The position numbers were made by a program, and so were the translations under genes. A stretch of DNA of 36,664 bases from assembly GCF_003611475.1 (NCBI RefSeq), contig NZ_RAXT01000033.1, positions 1 through 36,664 of the forward strand. The letters run 5' to 3'. Position 1 is the stretch's first letter; every line of letters starts with the position of its first letter. Below are positions 26,789 to 35,799 of the stretch, piece by piece. The notes under the pieces are model-generated. The model was given only the letters and a program-made list of their open reading frames with translations. It searched no databases and had not been told where the DNA came from. Source of the DNA: Acinetobacter rongchengensis. Its GTDB lineage: Bacteria; Pseudomonadota; Gammaproteobacteria; Pseudomonadales; Moraxellaceae.

Positions 26789-27007
26789 GTTGTTATTTCA
26801 CATGTCTCTATTCTTAGCTCTATTTTAGTGGTTTTAAATGAACAATATTACATAGAGAATGAAGATCACGACAAGTATCGACGCTTAATTGAGTTTCTAA
26901 AATAATTATAAAAAAATATCTAAACCAACCTTTATCTGCGTTATTGAACATTGAACTATCAAAACCTATTATTTAGATAAAATAGGCGATACATAAACCT
27001 CAGACAC

Positions 27008-27030
27008 AAAAAAACCGCAATTAAGCGGTT
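27008..27030 (-). terminator. Terminator of the tRNA-Ser/tRNA-Arg/tRNA-Arg operon
   Basis: On the minus strand AACCGC, a 6-base loop, GCGGTT followed by a run of T. It lies 28 bases downstream of tRNA-Arg copy 2 and resembles the terminator after copy 1 (same ACCGC stem and flanking CACAAAAAAA). Confidence 0.82.
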
Positions 27031-27057
27031 ATTTTTCATCTTTCGATGTATTCAAGT

Positions 27058-27134
27058 TGGTGCGCTCAGAGAGATTCGAACTCCCGACCCCTTAGTTCGT
27101 AGCCAAGTGCTCTATCCAGCTGAGCTATGAGCGC
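27058..27134 (-). tRNA. tRNA-Arg (anticodon ACG), copy 2
   Basis: 77 nt with encoded CCA, identical in sequence to copy 1 and copy 3. Last gene of the unit tRNA-Ser, tRNA-Arg, tRNA-Arg, 52 bp after copy 3. Confidence 0.98.
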
Positions 27135-27186
27135 ATACCTGATTGCCTATATAAAGGCTTCGTTACTTTTCAAATACTTATTAAAC

Positions 27187-27263
27187 TGGTGCGCTCAGAG
27201 AGATTCGAACTCCCGACCCCTTAGTTCGTAGCCAAGTGCTCTATCCAGCTGAGCTATGAGCGC
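27187..27263 (-). tRNA. tRNA-Arg (anticodon ACG), copy 3
   Basis: 77 nt with encoded CCA, identical to copies 1 and 2. It follows tRNA-Ser by 15 bp in the same operon. Confidence 0.98.
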
Positions 27264-27278
27264 ATCATAAGTATTCGT

Positions 27279-27368
27279 TGGCGGTGAGAGAGGGATTCGA
27301 ACCCTCGATACAGTTACCCGTATGCATCCTTAGCAGGGATGTGGTTTCAGCCACTCACCCATCTCACC
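27279..27368 (-). tRNA. tRNA-Ser (anticodon GCT)
   Basis: 90 nt including CCA, acceptor stem GGTGAGA/TCTCACC, anticodon loop CTGCTAA with anticodon GCT (reads AGU and AGC), and the long variable arm expected for serine. First gene of the operon driven by the promoter at 27382-27410. Confidence 0.98.
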
Positions 27369-27381
27369 GTAACGAGCCGCC

Positions 27382-27410
27382 ATAATACAAATTAAAACTC
27401 ATTTCAGCAA
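27382..27410 (-). promoter_or_regulatory. Promoter of the tRNA-Ser/Arg operon
   Basis: On the minus strand TTGCTG, a 17-base spacer and TATTAT, followed by GGCGGC, a GC-rich discriminator. The tRNA starts 13 bases after the -10 box. Confidence 0.72.
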
Positions 27411-27632
27411 GCCATCAACCTAAAAAAGTTATAGATTTTTGCTCAATTAAATACTTTTTAAACAATTTTCATCATTTTGTTGCTTTTTTATGCTTAAAAC
27501 GCAGCTAATTAAATGAAAATTTAGAGAAATCCTCATAAACTCAAATTTAAACTGCATTATTGCAATCAATTACGTGCAGTCTGGCACTGTATGACTTATG
27601 CTAATCCTATCTTCTGACTAGAAACCAAATAC

Positions 27633-30083
27633 ATGATGAAAAATTGGGTCGATCCTGAAGCTAAAGCTGAAGCTGAACGTTATGACAATCCTATTCCAAG
27701 TCGCACGCTCATCTTAGAAATCATTGAGCAAAAACAAGAAGCGCTATCTCATGCAGATCTTGTAGAGCTACTTGAAATTGCTGATCAAAAGAGTATTGAT
27801 GCGCTTAGCCATCGCTTAAGTGCCATGGTACGTGACGGTCAGCTCATGAAAGATGGTTTTAAATACCAGCTGATGGCCGATCAACCGACATTAGATGCAA
27901 CTGTTTATATCAACTCAAAAGGTTTAGGTGTTGCCAGTTTAGATGGTAAAAAAGATGAGTTTTTATTGCCTGAACGTGAGCTACGTCAAGTCTTTCACGG
28001 CGATCGTGTCAAAGTCCAACAAACCTCTGTAGACCGCAAAGGTAAAGCTTGGGGTTATATTACTGAAGTCACGCAACGCCGAGTAAAGCAGTTGATTGGT
28101 AAAGTTGCAGAATTTGAGGGTGAATATTTCATTCAACCCGCAAATCCCAATGCACATCAACCGATTACCCTAGAAAAAGAACTCATTGAACATGCCAAAG
28201 CTAAATTGGGCGATGCGCTACGTGTAGAAATTGACGATTATCCAACTCGGGATGAATTTGCAACAGGCCATGTGATTCAGTCTATGGCAGATAAAGCAGA
28301 TACTGAAATCATTATCCCGCAAACCATTTTAGAATATGGTTTGCCTTATGAATTCCCAGAAGAAGTTGTAAAAGAAGCTGAAAGTTTTAAAGAGCCTACA
28401 GCCAAAGACCATGCAGGGCGTATCGATTTACGTGATTTACCATTGGTCACGATTGACGGTGAAGATGCACGTGATTTCGATGACGCCGTTTACGCAGAAA
28501 AGCGCCCAGGCGGTGGTTATCGTGTTGTTGTCGCTATCGCCGATGTGAGCCATTATGTCCGTTCGGGCAAACCCTTGGACGATGAAGCACAAGAACGTGG
28601 TACCTCAGTGTATTTCCCACACTATGTATTGCCCATGCTGCCAGAAGCACTTTCCAATGGCTTATGTTCTTTAAATCCACGCGTTGACCGTTTGTGTATG
28701 GTGTGTGATTTGAATTTAAGTCGTGCAGGTAAAGTGACTAAATTTGAATTTTATCCATCGGTAATGCATTCAAAAGCACGTTTAACTTATACCCAAGTTG
28801 CACAATATTTTGACGGTGACAGTACGGCTGTTCCTGAAGATCGTAATGTGCGTAAGTCATTAAACACGTTGTATCAACTGTATGAAACTTTAAAAGGCTT
28901 ACGTGCTGATCGTCATGCCATGGAGTTTGAAACGGTTGAAACGTACATGACTTTTGACGAGTTGGGTGGAATTAAAGAAATCCTACCTCGTTCACGTAAC
29001 GTAGCGCATAAACTGATTGAAGAATGTATGTTACTTGCCAATGTAGCCGCAGCGGAATATTGCTTAAAGCATGATATTCCAATGTTGTACCGTGTGCATG
29101 AAGCGCCTGAGTTCTCACGTATTCAAAAAGTTCGTGATTTTGTAAAATTACTGGGCTTAAAATTCCCAGAACAACCGACTCAAGCGGATTATCAAGCCGT
29201 TATTGAAGCAACCAAAGACCGTATTGATGCACCAAGTATTCATGCGGTATTACTCCGTTCAATGATGCAAGCTTTTTATGGTGCAAAAAATGTCGGCCAC
29301 TATGGCCTAGCTTATGAAGCGTATACACACTTCACTTCACCAATTCGCCGTTATCCTGACTTGTTATTGCACCGTGCCATTAAGGCACATTTAACACAAA
29401 AACCATCTCCTCTTTCAGGTGCTGCCTTAGATGATGCAGGAGAACATTTCTCTGCGACAGAACGTCGTGCAGATGAAGCTTCTCGCTCTGTCACCTCTTG
29501 GTTGAAGTGCCATTATATGCAACAGCATTTGGGTGAAGAGTTTGTGGGGGTGATTAGTGCCACAGCTGAGTTTGGTTTATTCGTCACACTCAAAGATTTA
29601 TATGTCGATGGTATGGTGCATGTCAGCCAATTGGGCGATGACTATTTTGTTTTTGATCAAGCAAGTCAAAACTTGGTTGGACAAAATCGTGGTCAAACTT
29701 TCGGTTTGGGTGATGAAGTTAAAATCAAAGTTGCGGGGGTTAATCTTGAAGAACGTAAGATTGACTTTGAATTGTTACAACAGCTTTCTCATGCAGGTCG
29801 TGTCATCCGTAGCCGTGCGCCTCGTGTAGCGAAACCCACTGCAAAAGAAGAAGTTTTTTCTGACCGCCCAGCTAAAGTAAAATCTGAATCTGACGATGCA
29901 AAAGTCAGTGAAGATGGAGAACGTCCCATTCGCAAGAAAAAAGCCAAAGGAAAACCTAGTTCTTACAGCAAAAAGCCTAGTAAAAACACTGCAACAAAGC
30001 TTGAAACAAAGGCTAAAGATAAAGTGAAGAAAAAGGCCAAGGCTAAAAAGAAAAAGTCCAATGCAAAAGCAAAGGATGAATGA
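27633..30083 (+). CDS. rnr: Ribonuclease R (3'-5' exoribonuclease)
   Basis: Processive 3'-5' exonuclease of the RNB family that degrades structured RNA and takes part in rRNA quality control and trans-translation. Order: N-terminal helix-turn-helix (about residues 25-80), cold-shock OB domains (about 85-240), RNB catalytic core with D275, D281, D283 and D284 in TIDGEDARDFDD, an S1 domain (about 640-720), and a lysine-rich low-complexity tail (about 750-816). An ATG pair starts the gene. It is divergent from the tRNA operon. The 225 bases after it contain a GC hairpin and a gene remnant. Confidence 0.97.
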   Translation: MMKNWVDPEAKAEAERYDNPIPSRTLILEIIEQKQEALSHADLVELLEIADQKSIDALSHRLSAMVRDGQLMKDGFKYQLMADQPTLDATVYINSKGLGVASLDGKKDEFLLPERELRQVFHGDRVKVQQTSVDRKGKAWGYITEVTQRRVKQLIGKVAEFEGEYFIQPANPNAHQPITLEKELIEHAKAKLGDALRVEIDDYPTRDEFATGHVIQSMADKADTEIIIPQTILEYGLPYEFPEEVVKEAESFKEPTAKDHAGRIDLRDLPLVTIDGEDARDFDDAVYAEKRPGGGYRVVVAIADVSHYVRSGKPLDDEAQERGTSVYFPHYVLPMLPEALSNGLCSLNPRVDRLCMVCDLNLSRAGKVTKFEFYPSVMHSKARLTYTQVAQYFDGDSTAVPEDRNVRKSLNTLYQLYETLKGLRADRHAMEFETVETYMTFDELGGIKEILPRSRNVAHKLIEECMLLANVAAAEYCLKHDIPMLYRVHEAPEFSRIQKVRDFVKLLGLKFPEQPTQADYQAVIEATKDRIDAPSIHAVLLRSMMQAFYGAKNVGHYGLAYEAYTHFTSPIRRYPDLLLHRAIKAHLTQKPSPLSGAALDDAGEHFSATERRADEASRSVTSWLKCHYMQQHLGEEFVGVISATAEFGLFVTLKDLYVDGMVHVSQLGDDYFVFDQASQNLVGQNRGQTFGLGDEVKIKVAGVNLEERKIDFELLQQLSHAGRVIRSRAPRVAKPTAKEEVFSDRPAKVKSESDDAKVSEDGERPIRKKKAKGKPSSYSKKPSKNTATKLETKAKDKVKKKAKAKKKKSNAKAKDE

Positions 30084-30108
30084 TTTTTCATAACTTTGTT
30101 TGGATTTA

Positions 30109-30136
30109 AATTAAGAGCGCTTTGGCGCTCTTAATT
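30109..30136 (+). terminator. Hairpin downstream of rnr, possible terminator
   Basis: AATTAAGAGCGC, loop TTTG, GCGCTCTTAATT, 12 bp perfect stem 26 bases after the rnr stop. It lacks a proper T-run, so termination strength is uncertain. Confidence 0.5.
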
Positions 30137-30218
30137 GCTTCCAACCTTCAGGTGCAAATACAACTTTTAAACGAAAACACCAATTACCAAAAAATATAAT
30201 GGCATTGATAGGGAATAT
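30111..30218 (-). pseudogene. C-terminal remnant of a lost gene (possibly sterol desaturase/fatty acid hydroxylase type)
   Basis: An open stretch of 35 codons on the minus strand, without any start codon and preceded by TAA, encodes a plausible protein end (IIFFGNWCFRLKVVFAPEGW, then KQLRAPKRS). A hydrophobic residue run followed by a basic strand and F-A-P-E-G-W recalls the C-terminus of sterol desaturase family proteins, but this is a weak impression. The rest of the gene is absent, since upstream are stops and then the plus-strand membrane protein gene. Confidence 0.3.
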
Positions 30219-30308
30219 TTATGTCGAGAGCTTTGCAGAAAATCCACATAAAGACGCATTGATTTAATATAGAATAATCAATATGATATAAAAAATCCAA
30301 CTAATTAC

Positions 30309-30881
30309 ATGATGATGACTACCCGTCAAAAAGAATTATTTTTGATCATTACCTATTGCATACTATTGCTAACCGCTATTATTTTTCTCAAAGCTTTCAG
30401 TTTTACTCCAATACAGGGTTTAACTAAAATCAGTCTTTTTCTCGCTGTACTACTCAGTTTATTTTTCAATCTCTACCTCTACTTTGTCAGTATTAAAGCT
30501 CCTTTTAGCTCTGCCAAAAACCTAGCAACCATGATCTCTAAGCCATTTAGAATATTGGTTTATTGGCTATTATTTCCTTTATTTACAACTTACTTATTAT
30601 GGACAGTCATTGGTGGCATTCTCCCTGCTCTTTACACGCAAGCATTTGGACAAACCTCATCACAAATCTATAATGGCACAGTAGATTCAACTTCTAGAAA
30701 ATATTGCACGACACAATTTGAATTTAAATCACCACAATTGGATCATTTCTTCTTTCGCCAGTGCCTTAATCCTAAAGCACATAATTTAAAAGCATCCCAA
30801 AAAATTACAATTCATACAACAGTTCAATCTAGTCGTTTTGGAAGCAGTATCAAAAAAATATATTCAGTCGATCCTCAATAA
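30309..30881 (+). CDS. Hypothetical membrane protein, 190 aa
   Basis: No family recognised. Three hydrophobic segments (about residues 10-29, 36-58 and 76-105) are followed by a soluble C-terminal domain of about 80 residues with two cysteines (C133 and C151) that might form a disulfide if it faces the periplasm. Three ATG codons in a row (30309, 30312, 30315) make the exact start ambiguous. It is unlike its housekeeping neighbours rnr and prlC. Confidence 0.72.
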   Translation: MMMTTRQKELFLIITYCILLLTAIIFLKAFSFTPIQGLTKISLFLAVLLSLFFNLYLYFVSIKAPFSSAKNLATMISKPFRILVYWLLFPLFTTYLLWTVIGGILPALYTQAFGQTSSQIYNGTVDSTSRKYCTTQFEFKSPQLDHFFFRQCLNPKAHNLKASQKITIHTTVQSSRFGSSIKKIYSVDPQ

Positions 30882-30963
30882 AATTACCCAATCATCACTT
30901 GATTTCCCTCACCAAAAGCCCTACATCTATTGATAACTTAGTCAATAATTTGGTTTACACCAC

Positions 30964-32991
30964 ATGACATTAGAAAAAGCAACATTACCCGTTCCCCAAT
31001 TTGATCAAATTAGCTTAGAGCAACTCAAACAAAATATTGAGCAAGCCATCCAAAATGGTCAGCATTTTTTAAATGGACTGACTCAAGTCCCAGACAACAT
31101 TCAACAACAACTGCAAGTCTTGGAAAATATTGATACTTTAGAAAACAACATGAGTGAATGTTGGGGCATTCTGTCGCATTTTAATGCGGTCATGAACAAT
31201 GCAGAAACCCGTGAAGTGTATCAATCACTGCTACCAAGTTTAAGTGAATATTACACACAACTTGGACAACACGTCCCTTTATACCAAAGCTATCAACATA
31301 TTTATGACCATGTAATTTTTAGCGACTTACCAAGTGCACAACAAAGCGCCATTAAATTAGCCTTACGTGATTTCAAATTATCAGGTGTAGCCTTAGAAGG
31401 TGATGCTAAAAAACGCTATGCAGAAATTTCAGCACGCTTATCGCAACTGTCCTCTGATTTCTCAAATCATGTATTAGATTCAACTCAAGCCTATAGCAAA
31501 CCATTAAGCGAAGATCAGTTGAAAGGCTTACCGCCAAGCAGTGTTGAATTATTAAAACAATATGGTCAACAACGTGAGTTAGACCAATCTGTTGCCACAC
31601 TTGATATTCCTTCTTATTTGGCAATTATGACCTATGCTCAAGATCGTGAATTACGTGAGGAATTATACAAAGCCTATACCACACGTGCTTCTGATCAAGC
31701 GGGTGACCCACAATATGACAATGCATCTGTGATGGTTGAAATTCTCAGTTTACGTCAGGAAATGGCGAAACTCTTAGGTTTTGACAACTATGCTGAGTAT
31801 TCACTGGCTTCAAAAATGGCGCCGAATGTAGCAACTGTAGAGAAGTTCTTGGTTGAACTTGCTGAACATGCTCGTGTTCCTGCTTTAAAAGAAATTGAGG
31901 AACTCAAAGCCATTGCCAAACTGGATGGTATTGATGAGTTACAACCGTGGGATAGCACCTATTATTCTGAAAAATTGAAAGTACAAAAATTCAATCTATC
32001 TCAAGAAGATTTAAAACCGTACTTCCCTGCGCCAAAAGTCATTCAGGGATTATTCAATGTGGTTCAGCGTTTATATGGTATCCATGTGGTTGAACGTGAA
32101 GCACCGCTTTGGCATGCCGATGCGCATTATTATGAGCTTGAAGATCATGGCAATGTCATCGGTGGTTTCTACTTCGATTTGTATGCACGCAATGGAAAAC
32201 GTGGCGGCGCATGGATGAGTGGTTTCCGCTCTCGTATGCAAACAGAACATGGACTGCAAAAACCGATTTGCTATATGGTGGGTAATTTCACGCCACCTGT
32301 AGGCAACCAACCTGCTTTATTGACCCATGATGAAGTCAACACCTTGTTCCATGAGTTTGGTCATGGTTTACATCACATGCTTACAGAAGTGGATAATATT
32401 GCTGTTGCAGGTACACACGGCGTTGCTTGGGATGCTGTTGAATTGCCAAGCCAGTTTATGGAGTTTTGGACTTGGGACACTGAAAGTTTGGCTTTGATCA
32501 GTGAGCATATTGAGTCTAAAGAAACGCTACCTCATGACTTACTTTCTGCCTTATTGAATGCTCGTTTCTTCCAATCAGGTATGCAAAGTTTACGTCAGAT
32601 TGAATTTGCATTGTTTGATTTAACGATTCATAAGCTCACTCCAGCTTTAGATACAGCGCAAATCCAAGCGACACTGGATGATATTCGTCATCAATATGCA
32701 GTCTTGCCAACAGCAAGTTACAATCGCTTCCAAAACAGCTTCAGTCATATTTTTGCAGGGGGGTATGCAGCTGGATACTATTCTTACAAATGGGCTGAAG
32801 TTTTAGCCAGTGATGCTTTTGATCGGTTTGAAAATGAGGGCGTTTTCAATACACAAACTGGACAAGCGTTTCGTCAGGCAATTCTAGCAGTTGGCGGAAA
32901 AGATACAGCACTTGACGCATTTATCAATTTCCGCGGGCGCGAACCAAAAATTGACGCATTATTACGACATCAGGGTTGGACGAATAACTAA
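30964..32991 (+). CDS. prlC: Oligopeptidase A (M3 zinc metallopeptidase)
   Basis: Cytosolic peptidase that degrades short peptides, including cleaved signal peptides. The zinc motif HEFGH is at residues 463-467 with GLHHML following, and the downstream glutamate ligand is in WDAVELPSQFMEF. The protein is 675 aa, as usual for OpdA/PrlC, with the long helical N-terminal half of M3 enzymes. The gene is followed by yheV at 48 bp, the conserved prlC-yheV arrangement of gammaproteobacteria. Confidence 0.96.
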   Translation: MTLEKATLPVPQFDQISLEQLKQNIEQAIQNGQHFLNGLTQVPDNIQQQLQVLENIDTLENNMSECWGILSHFNAVMNNAETREVYQSLLPSLSEYYTQLGQHVPLYQSYQHIYDHVIFSDLPSAQQSAIKLALRDFKLSGVALEGDAKKRYAEISARLSQLSSDFSNHVLDSTQAYSKPLSEDQLKGLPPSSVELLKQYGQQRELDQSVATLDIPSYLAIMTYAQDRELREELYKAYTTRASDQAGDPQYDNASVMVEILSLRQEMAKLLGFDNYAEYSLASKMAPNVATVEKFLVELAEHARVPALKEIEELKAIAKLDGIDELQPWDSTYYSEKLKVQKFNLSQEDLKPYFPAPKVIQGLFNVVQRLYGIHVVEREAPLWHADAHYYELEDHGNVIGGFYFDLYARNGKRGGAWMSGFRSRMQTEHGLQKPICYMVGNFTPPVGNQPALLTHDEVNTLFHEFGHGLHHMLTEVDNIAVAGTHGVAWDAVELPSQFMEFWTWDTESLALISEHIESKETLPHDLLSALLNARFFQSGMQSLRQIEFALFDLTIHKLTPALDTAQIQATLDDIRHQYAVLPTASYNRFQNSFSHIFAGGYAAGYYSYKWAEVLASDAFDRFENEGVFNTQTGQAFRQAILAVGGKDTALDAFINFRGREPKIDALLRHQGWTNN

Positions 32992-33039
32992 ACAACGCTT
33001 AAACTAACGGTCAGAATTGATTTAAGTTGTGGTGGGTAT

Positions 33040-33255
33040 ATGAATATTAAACGTCGTTTCATCGCTGGCGCAAAGTGTCCAAAATGTGAAGCGATGGATC
33101 GTATTGTTATGCTCACCCAAGGCGATGCTGAATGGATTGAATGCATCGAGTGTGGATACTCTGAAAATCGCCCTACACATGTAGATGCGCCTGAAGAACC
33201 GGCCACACCAGATGAGATTGGGGTTATTCAATTTAAGCCTCGTTCTTCAAAATAA
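33040..33255 (+). CDS. yheV: YheV family zinc-ribbon protein
   Basis: 71-aa protein with two knuckles, C13-P-K-C16 and C35-I-E-C38-G-Y, starting with the typical KRRFIAGAKCPKC (DUF2387). The function is unknown; the gene commonly follows prlC. The next gene starts 14 bp after its stop, so they are probably in one operon. Confidence 0.93.
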   Translation: MNIKRRFIAGAKCPKCEAMDRIVMLTQGDAEWIECIECGYSENRPTHVDAPEEPATPDEIGVIQFKPRSSK

Positions 33256-33269
33256 CTGGACCGAATAAA

Positions 33270-33713
33270 ATGCGTATAGAAAGAGATAACTCTAAGTTAA
33301 TATGGATCATTGCTGGGGCTTTATTTGCAATTGCCTTACTTATTACTGTACTTTTTTGGCTAAATAACGATCACAAAAGCAATCAAGCCAACGATCAATT
33401 TAACCAACCTGTAGCTGTAAAGAAAAAGCCTGAAGCTGTTACACCACCTATTGCACAACCGATACAGGAAGATACTTCTTCTACGCCAAGTAATGTCGAA
33501 TTAGTAAATGCATCGATTGTCAAAGATCCAGTTCCTCAAAATGCAAGTCTTGCCAAAGAAGAAGTTGCTAAATTAGAAGATATTCAAAAACAATTAGATG
33601 AACAGCAAACCAATTTAAATTCACAACATGCGGATGCAGATCAACTCATTAAACTGAAAGAAGAACAAGTGAAATTACTTGAACAGCAATTGGCGCAGCA
33701 AGCCAAGGCTTAA
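33270..33713 (+). CDS. Small membrane-anchored coiled-coil protein
   Basis: 147 aa, not recognised. One membrane helix at about residues 11-31, then a low-complexity Pro/Gln/Lys linker and a C-terminal segment (about residues 95-145) of heptad-like Leu/Ile/Glu/Gln repeats (EDIQKQLDEQQTNL, LIKLKEEQVKLLEQQL) that should form a coiled coil in the periplasm. It could be a structural or partner protein. It ends the prlC-yheV unit, followed by a terminator at 33746-33775. Confidence 0.78.
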   Translation: MRIERDNSKLIWIIAGALFAIALLITVLFWLNNDHKSNQANDQFNQPVAVKKKPEAVTPPIAQPIQEDTSSTPSNVELVNASIVKDPVPQNASLAKEEVAKLEDIQKQLDEQQTNLNSQHADADQLIKLKEEQVKLLEQQLAQQAKA

Positions 33714-33745
33714 AGGTTTTTTGTTTAAATCATTCTTTATTTTCA

Positions 33746-33775
33746 AAGTCTTAACATCATGTTAAGGCTTTTTAA
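33746..33775 (+). terminator. Rho-independent terminator of the prlC-yheV unit
   Basis: AAGTCTTAAC, loop ATCAT, GTTAAGGCTT (one G-T pair) then TTTT. Confidence 0.8.
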
Positions 33776-33876
33776 AAACTACTAATAACAATCATTCAAC
33801 CAAATAAATTTCACTTTCTTCAATATCTTGTTTTTCATCATTTAAAGTAGGCATTGTCACGAAAATAAAATCAGCC

Positions 33877-35772
33877 TTACTTACAATCTTGCGCACTTTT
33901 TTTCATAATATCCACAATATTTGCAATACAATAGATCGTGTTTAGCTGAACATCCTCGTGATCATAACTCCCCGAATGCTCATACCCATTGATCATAAAC
34001 GTTGCTTTGGGTGTCCTCGTATTTGCCCGAACATCCTGCCCAGATTGGTAGCTAACCGTACCATCCCCACGTGAAGTGGGTTTGATGTCTAAACAAAATG
34101 TGGCTTTATTGGTTTTGGAAATTCGTGATTTCTCATCCAATAATATTTCTCTTACACCATCTTTTTTATAAGCATTCCCATTGAGATTATGTGCTTTAGA
34201 ACCTTGTACCGTGACATTTGTATCATCTTCTTGGCCAGTTGAATCATCTGCTTGTTTATCTGTATTTTCTGATCGAGTAGTTTTTCTTTCCTTTACAATA
34301 TCTGGGAGTTCAATTAAATTTTTCTTGCCATATAACCCCATCAATTCAATCAATTCTTGTTCAGAACTAATATTCAATACTTCCTGACAACGCCATACCA
34401 CTTGACCAAAAGACTGGTGCTCTGTATCCGCACCATAATGCGCATAGGTATTGCTATGGTAGGAGTCTTTGATATGGTCATGTAACTTGCGAACTGCTTC
34501 GATATTTTTTACATATATATCAAAAATACTGTCATAACCATCCTGATCTATTTTTTTTGCTACCAATCCAGCAGGATCAATAAAATCAGCATTGATCATC
34601 GCCCACCAACTGTCTTTCCTTTGATAGATTTCAGTATAAGGGTCAGCTGTTTGAGGCAGTGAAGCGGTGATTTCACCTGTCGGCGTATTGGCTTTGAGAA
34701 TTAACCATGCTTTGGGGTTTTTAGGGAAATCTATAGCATTGGAATAATTAGCAAAGGGCAATAACTCTAAACCACCTGGTGCGCTGGCCAATACCGCTGT
34801 TAAACGTTCTGAAGTATCACCAAACATCGGCGCAGTGAGCCAAGCTTTAAATTTATTGATAATGCCTGTAGATGCTTTCCAACCGTCCCAACCTACGGTT
34901 AAACGCTGATAAACCGCAGGTGCACCACTGGCAGGCATCACCCCATGTACCACTCCAGCAATTTTATCTTTGACTTTATCATTTTGGATCAATGCTCGAG
35001 CCACCAAGCCACCCATAGAATGAGTCACGATAATAAATTTCTTAAATTTTGCTGTGGGATATTCTTTTTTGACTTGCGCCATCACTTCATTATTTAAGCG
35101 ATCTGCTATTTTATCAGCAGAGTTCATGTTGCTATCTAACCAATTATAACCACAAGCAAATACAGGAAAGGCATAATCAGCTAATTCTTCATGCTGTTCT
35201 AAATTTAACAGTTCAACAGCCTTGGTACTTGACCAATTTTTAAGTATGTCTTGTGTTTCCTTATTACCAGCATCAACGATTTTTTCCCATTCAGCAGTAC
35301 CATTAAATTGCTCTTGTTGATGCTCACTTAGTTTCTTAAATGGATTATTCAATTGATTTTCCAAGTAGATCAACACTTTGGCATAGCCAATGGTAATCAC
35401 TGAGCCCCAGCCACGCGCTCTTGCAATCTCTTCAGTGATATACGGTAACTGCTTTTTATTTAACTTAAGGTCACCGTCATAACCCACTGTAGTAGTTTCA
35501 GGATTTAGATCAATTTGGCGCTGTCTAGCATCCCTTCTTCTATATGCCAACAATGTTGAAAGTCCTGGATACCACACTTCCTTATCATTTTTATCTTTTA
35601 AATTTGATCCCATAATCCCCGGAATAAAAATAATCGGAACCACATATTTCACTGGTGCAGGTATTTCACATTCCGTTTTAACACTATTTGGTGTGGTGTG
35701 TGACACATAAGAAACATTTCCCGACTTGTGAATGGTTTCATAAGCATCATGCGTATAAGCATTATTTGACAT
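33877..35772 (-). CDS. Type VI secretion lipase effector, Tle4-like (alpha/beta hydrolase)
   Basis: 631 aa, no signal peptide. The N-terminal half is an alpha/beta hydrolase of LCAT/PGAP1 type: VPIIFIPGIMGSNLKD at residues 45-60 forms the oxyanion region, and the nucleophile elbow is T250-H-S252-M-G254-G, a variant of GxSxG in which the first glycine is threonine. HGVMPASGAPAVY follows. The rest (about 350-580) is lower in complexity and probably lid and membrane-contact regions; the C-terminus contains GYEHSGSYDHED. The Tli4-type immunity gene just upstream (27 bp) makes a T6SS phospholipase effector likely. Delivery, substrate (membrane phospholipids) and the exact Tle group are inferred. 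The gene ends in a run of seven A after which a 34-residue alternative frame continues to 33792 (see findings). Confidence 0.82.
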   Translation of the reverse strand: MSNNAYTHDAYETIHKSGNVSYVSHTTPNSVKTECEIPAPVKYVVPIIFIPGIMGSNLKDKNDKEVWYPGLSTLLAYRRRDARQRQIDLNPETTTVGYDGDLKLNKKQLPYITEEIARARGWGSVITIGYAKVLIYLENQLNNPFKKLSEHQQEQFNGTAEWEKIVDAGNKETQDILKNWSSTKAVELLNLEQHEELADYAFPVFACGYNWLDSNMNSADKIADRLNNEVMAQVKKEYPTAKFKKFIIVTHSMGGLVARALIQNDKVKDKIAGVVHGVMPASGAPAVYQRLTVGWDGWKASTGIINKFKAWLTAPMFGDTSERLTAVLASAPGGLELLPFANYSNAIDFPKNPKAWLILKANTPTGEITASLPQTADPYTEIYQRKDSWWAMINADFIDPAGLVAKKIDQDGYDSIFDIYVKNIEAVRKLHDHIKDSYHSNTYAHYGADTEHQSFGQVVWRCQEVLNISSEQELIELMGLYGKKNLIELPDIVKERKTTRSENTDKQADDSTGQEDDTNVTVQGSKAHNLNGNAYKKDGVREILLDEKSRISKTNKATFCLDIKPTSRGDGTVSYQSGQDVRANTRTPKATFMINGYEHSGSYDHEDVQLNTIYCIANIVDIMKKSAQDCK

Positions 35773-35799
35773 TTTATTCTCAGTTATTTTTAGTTGGTT

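Noticed and set aside
26750..26905. 51-codon plus-strand ORF with hydrophobic N-terminus overlapping the start of the 65-aa CxxC gene
   Set aside because: No ribosome binding site, no recognisable family and antisense to a better candidate; the hydrophobic part is a reflection of the opposite strand.
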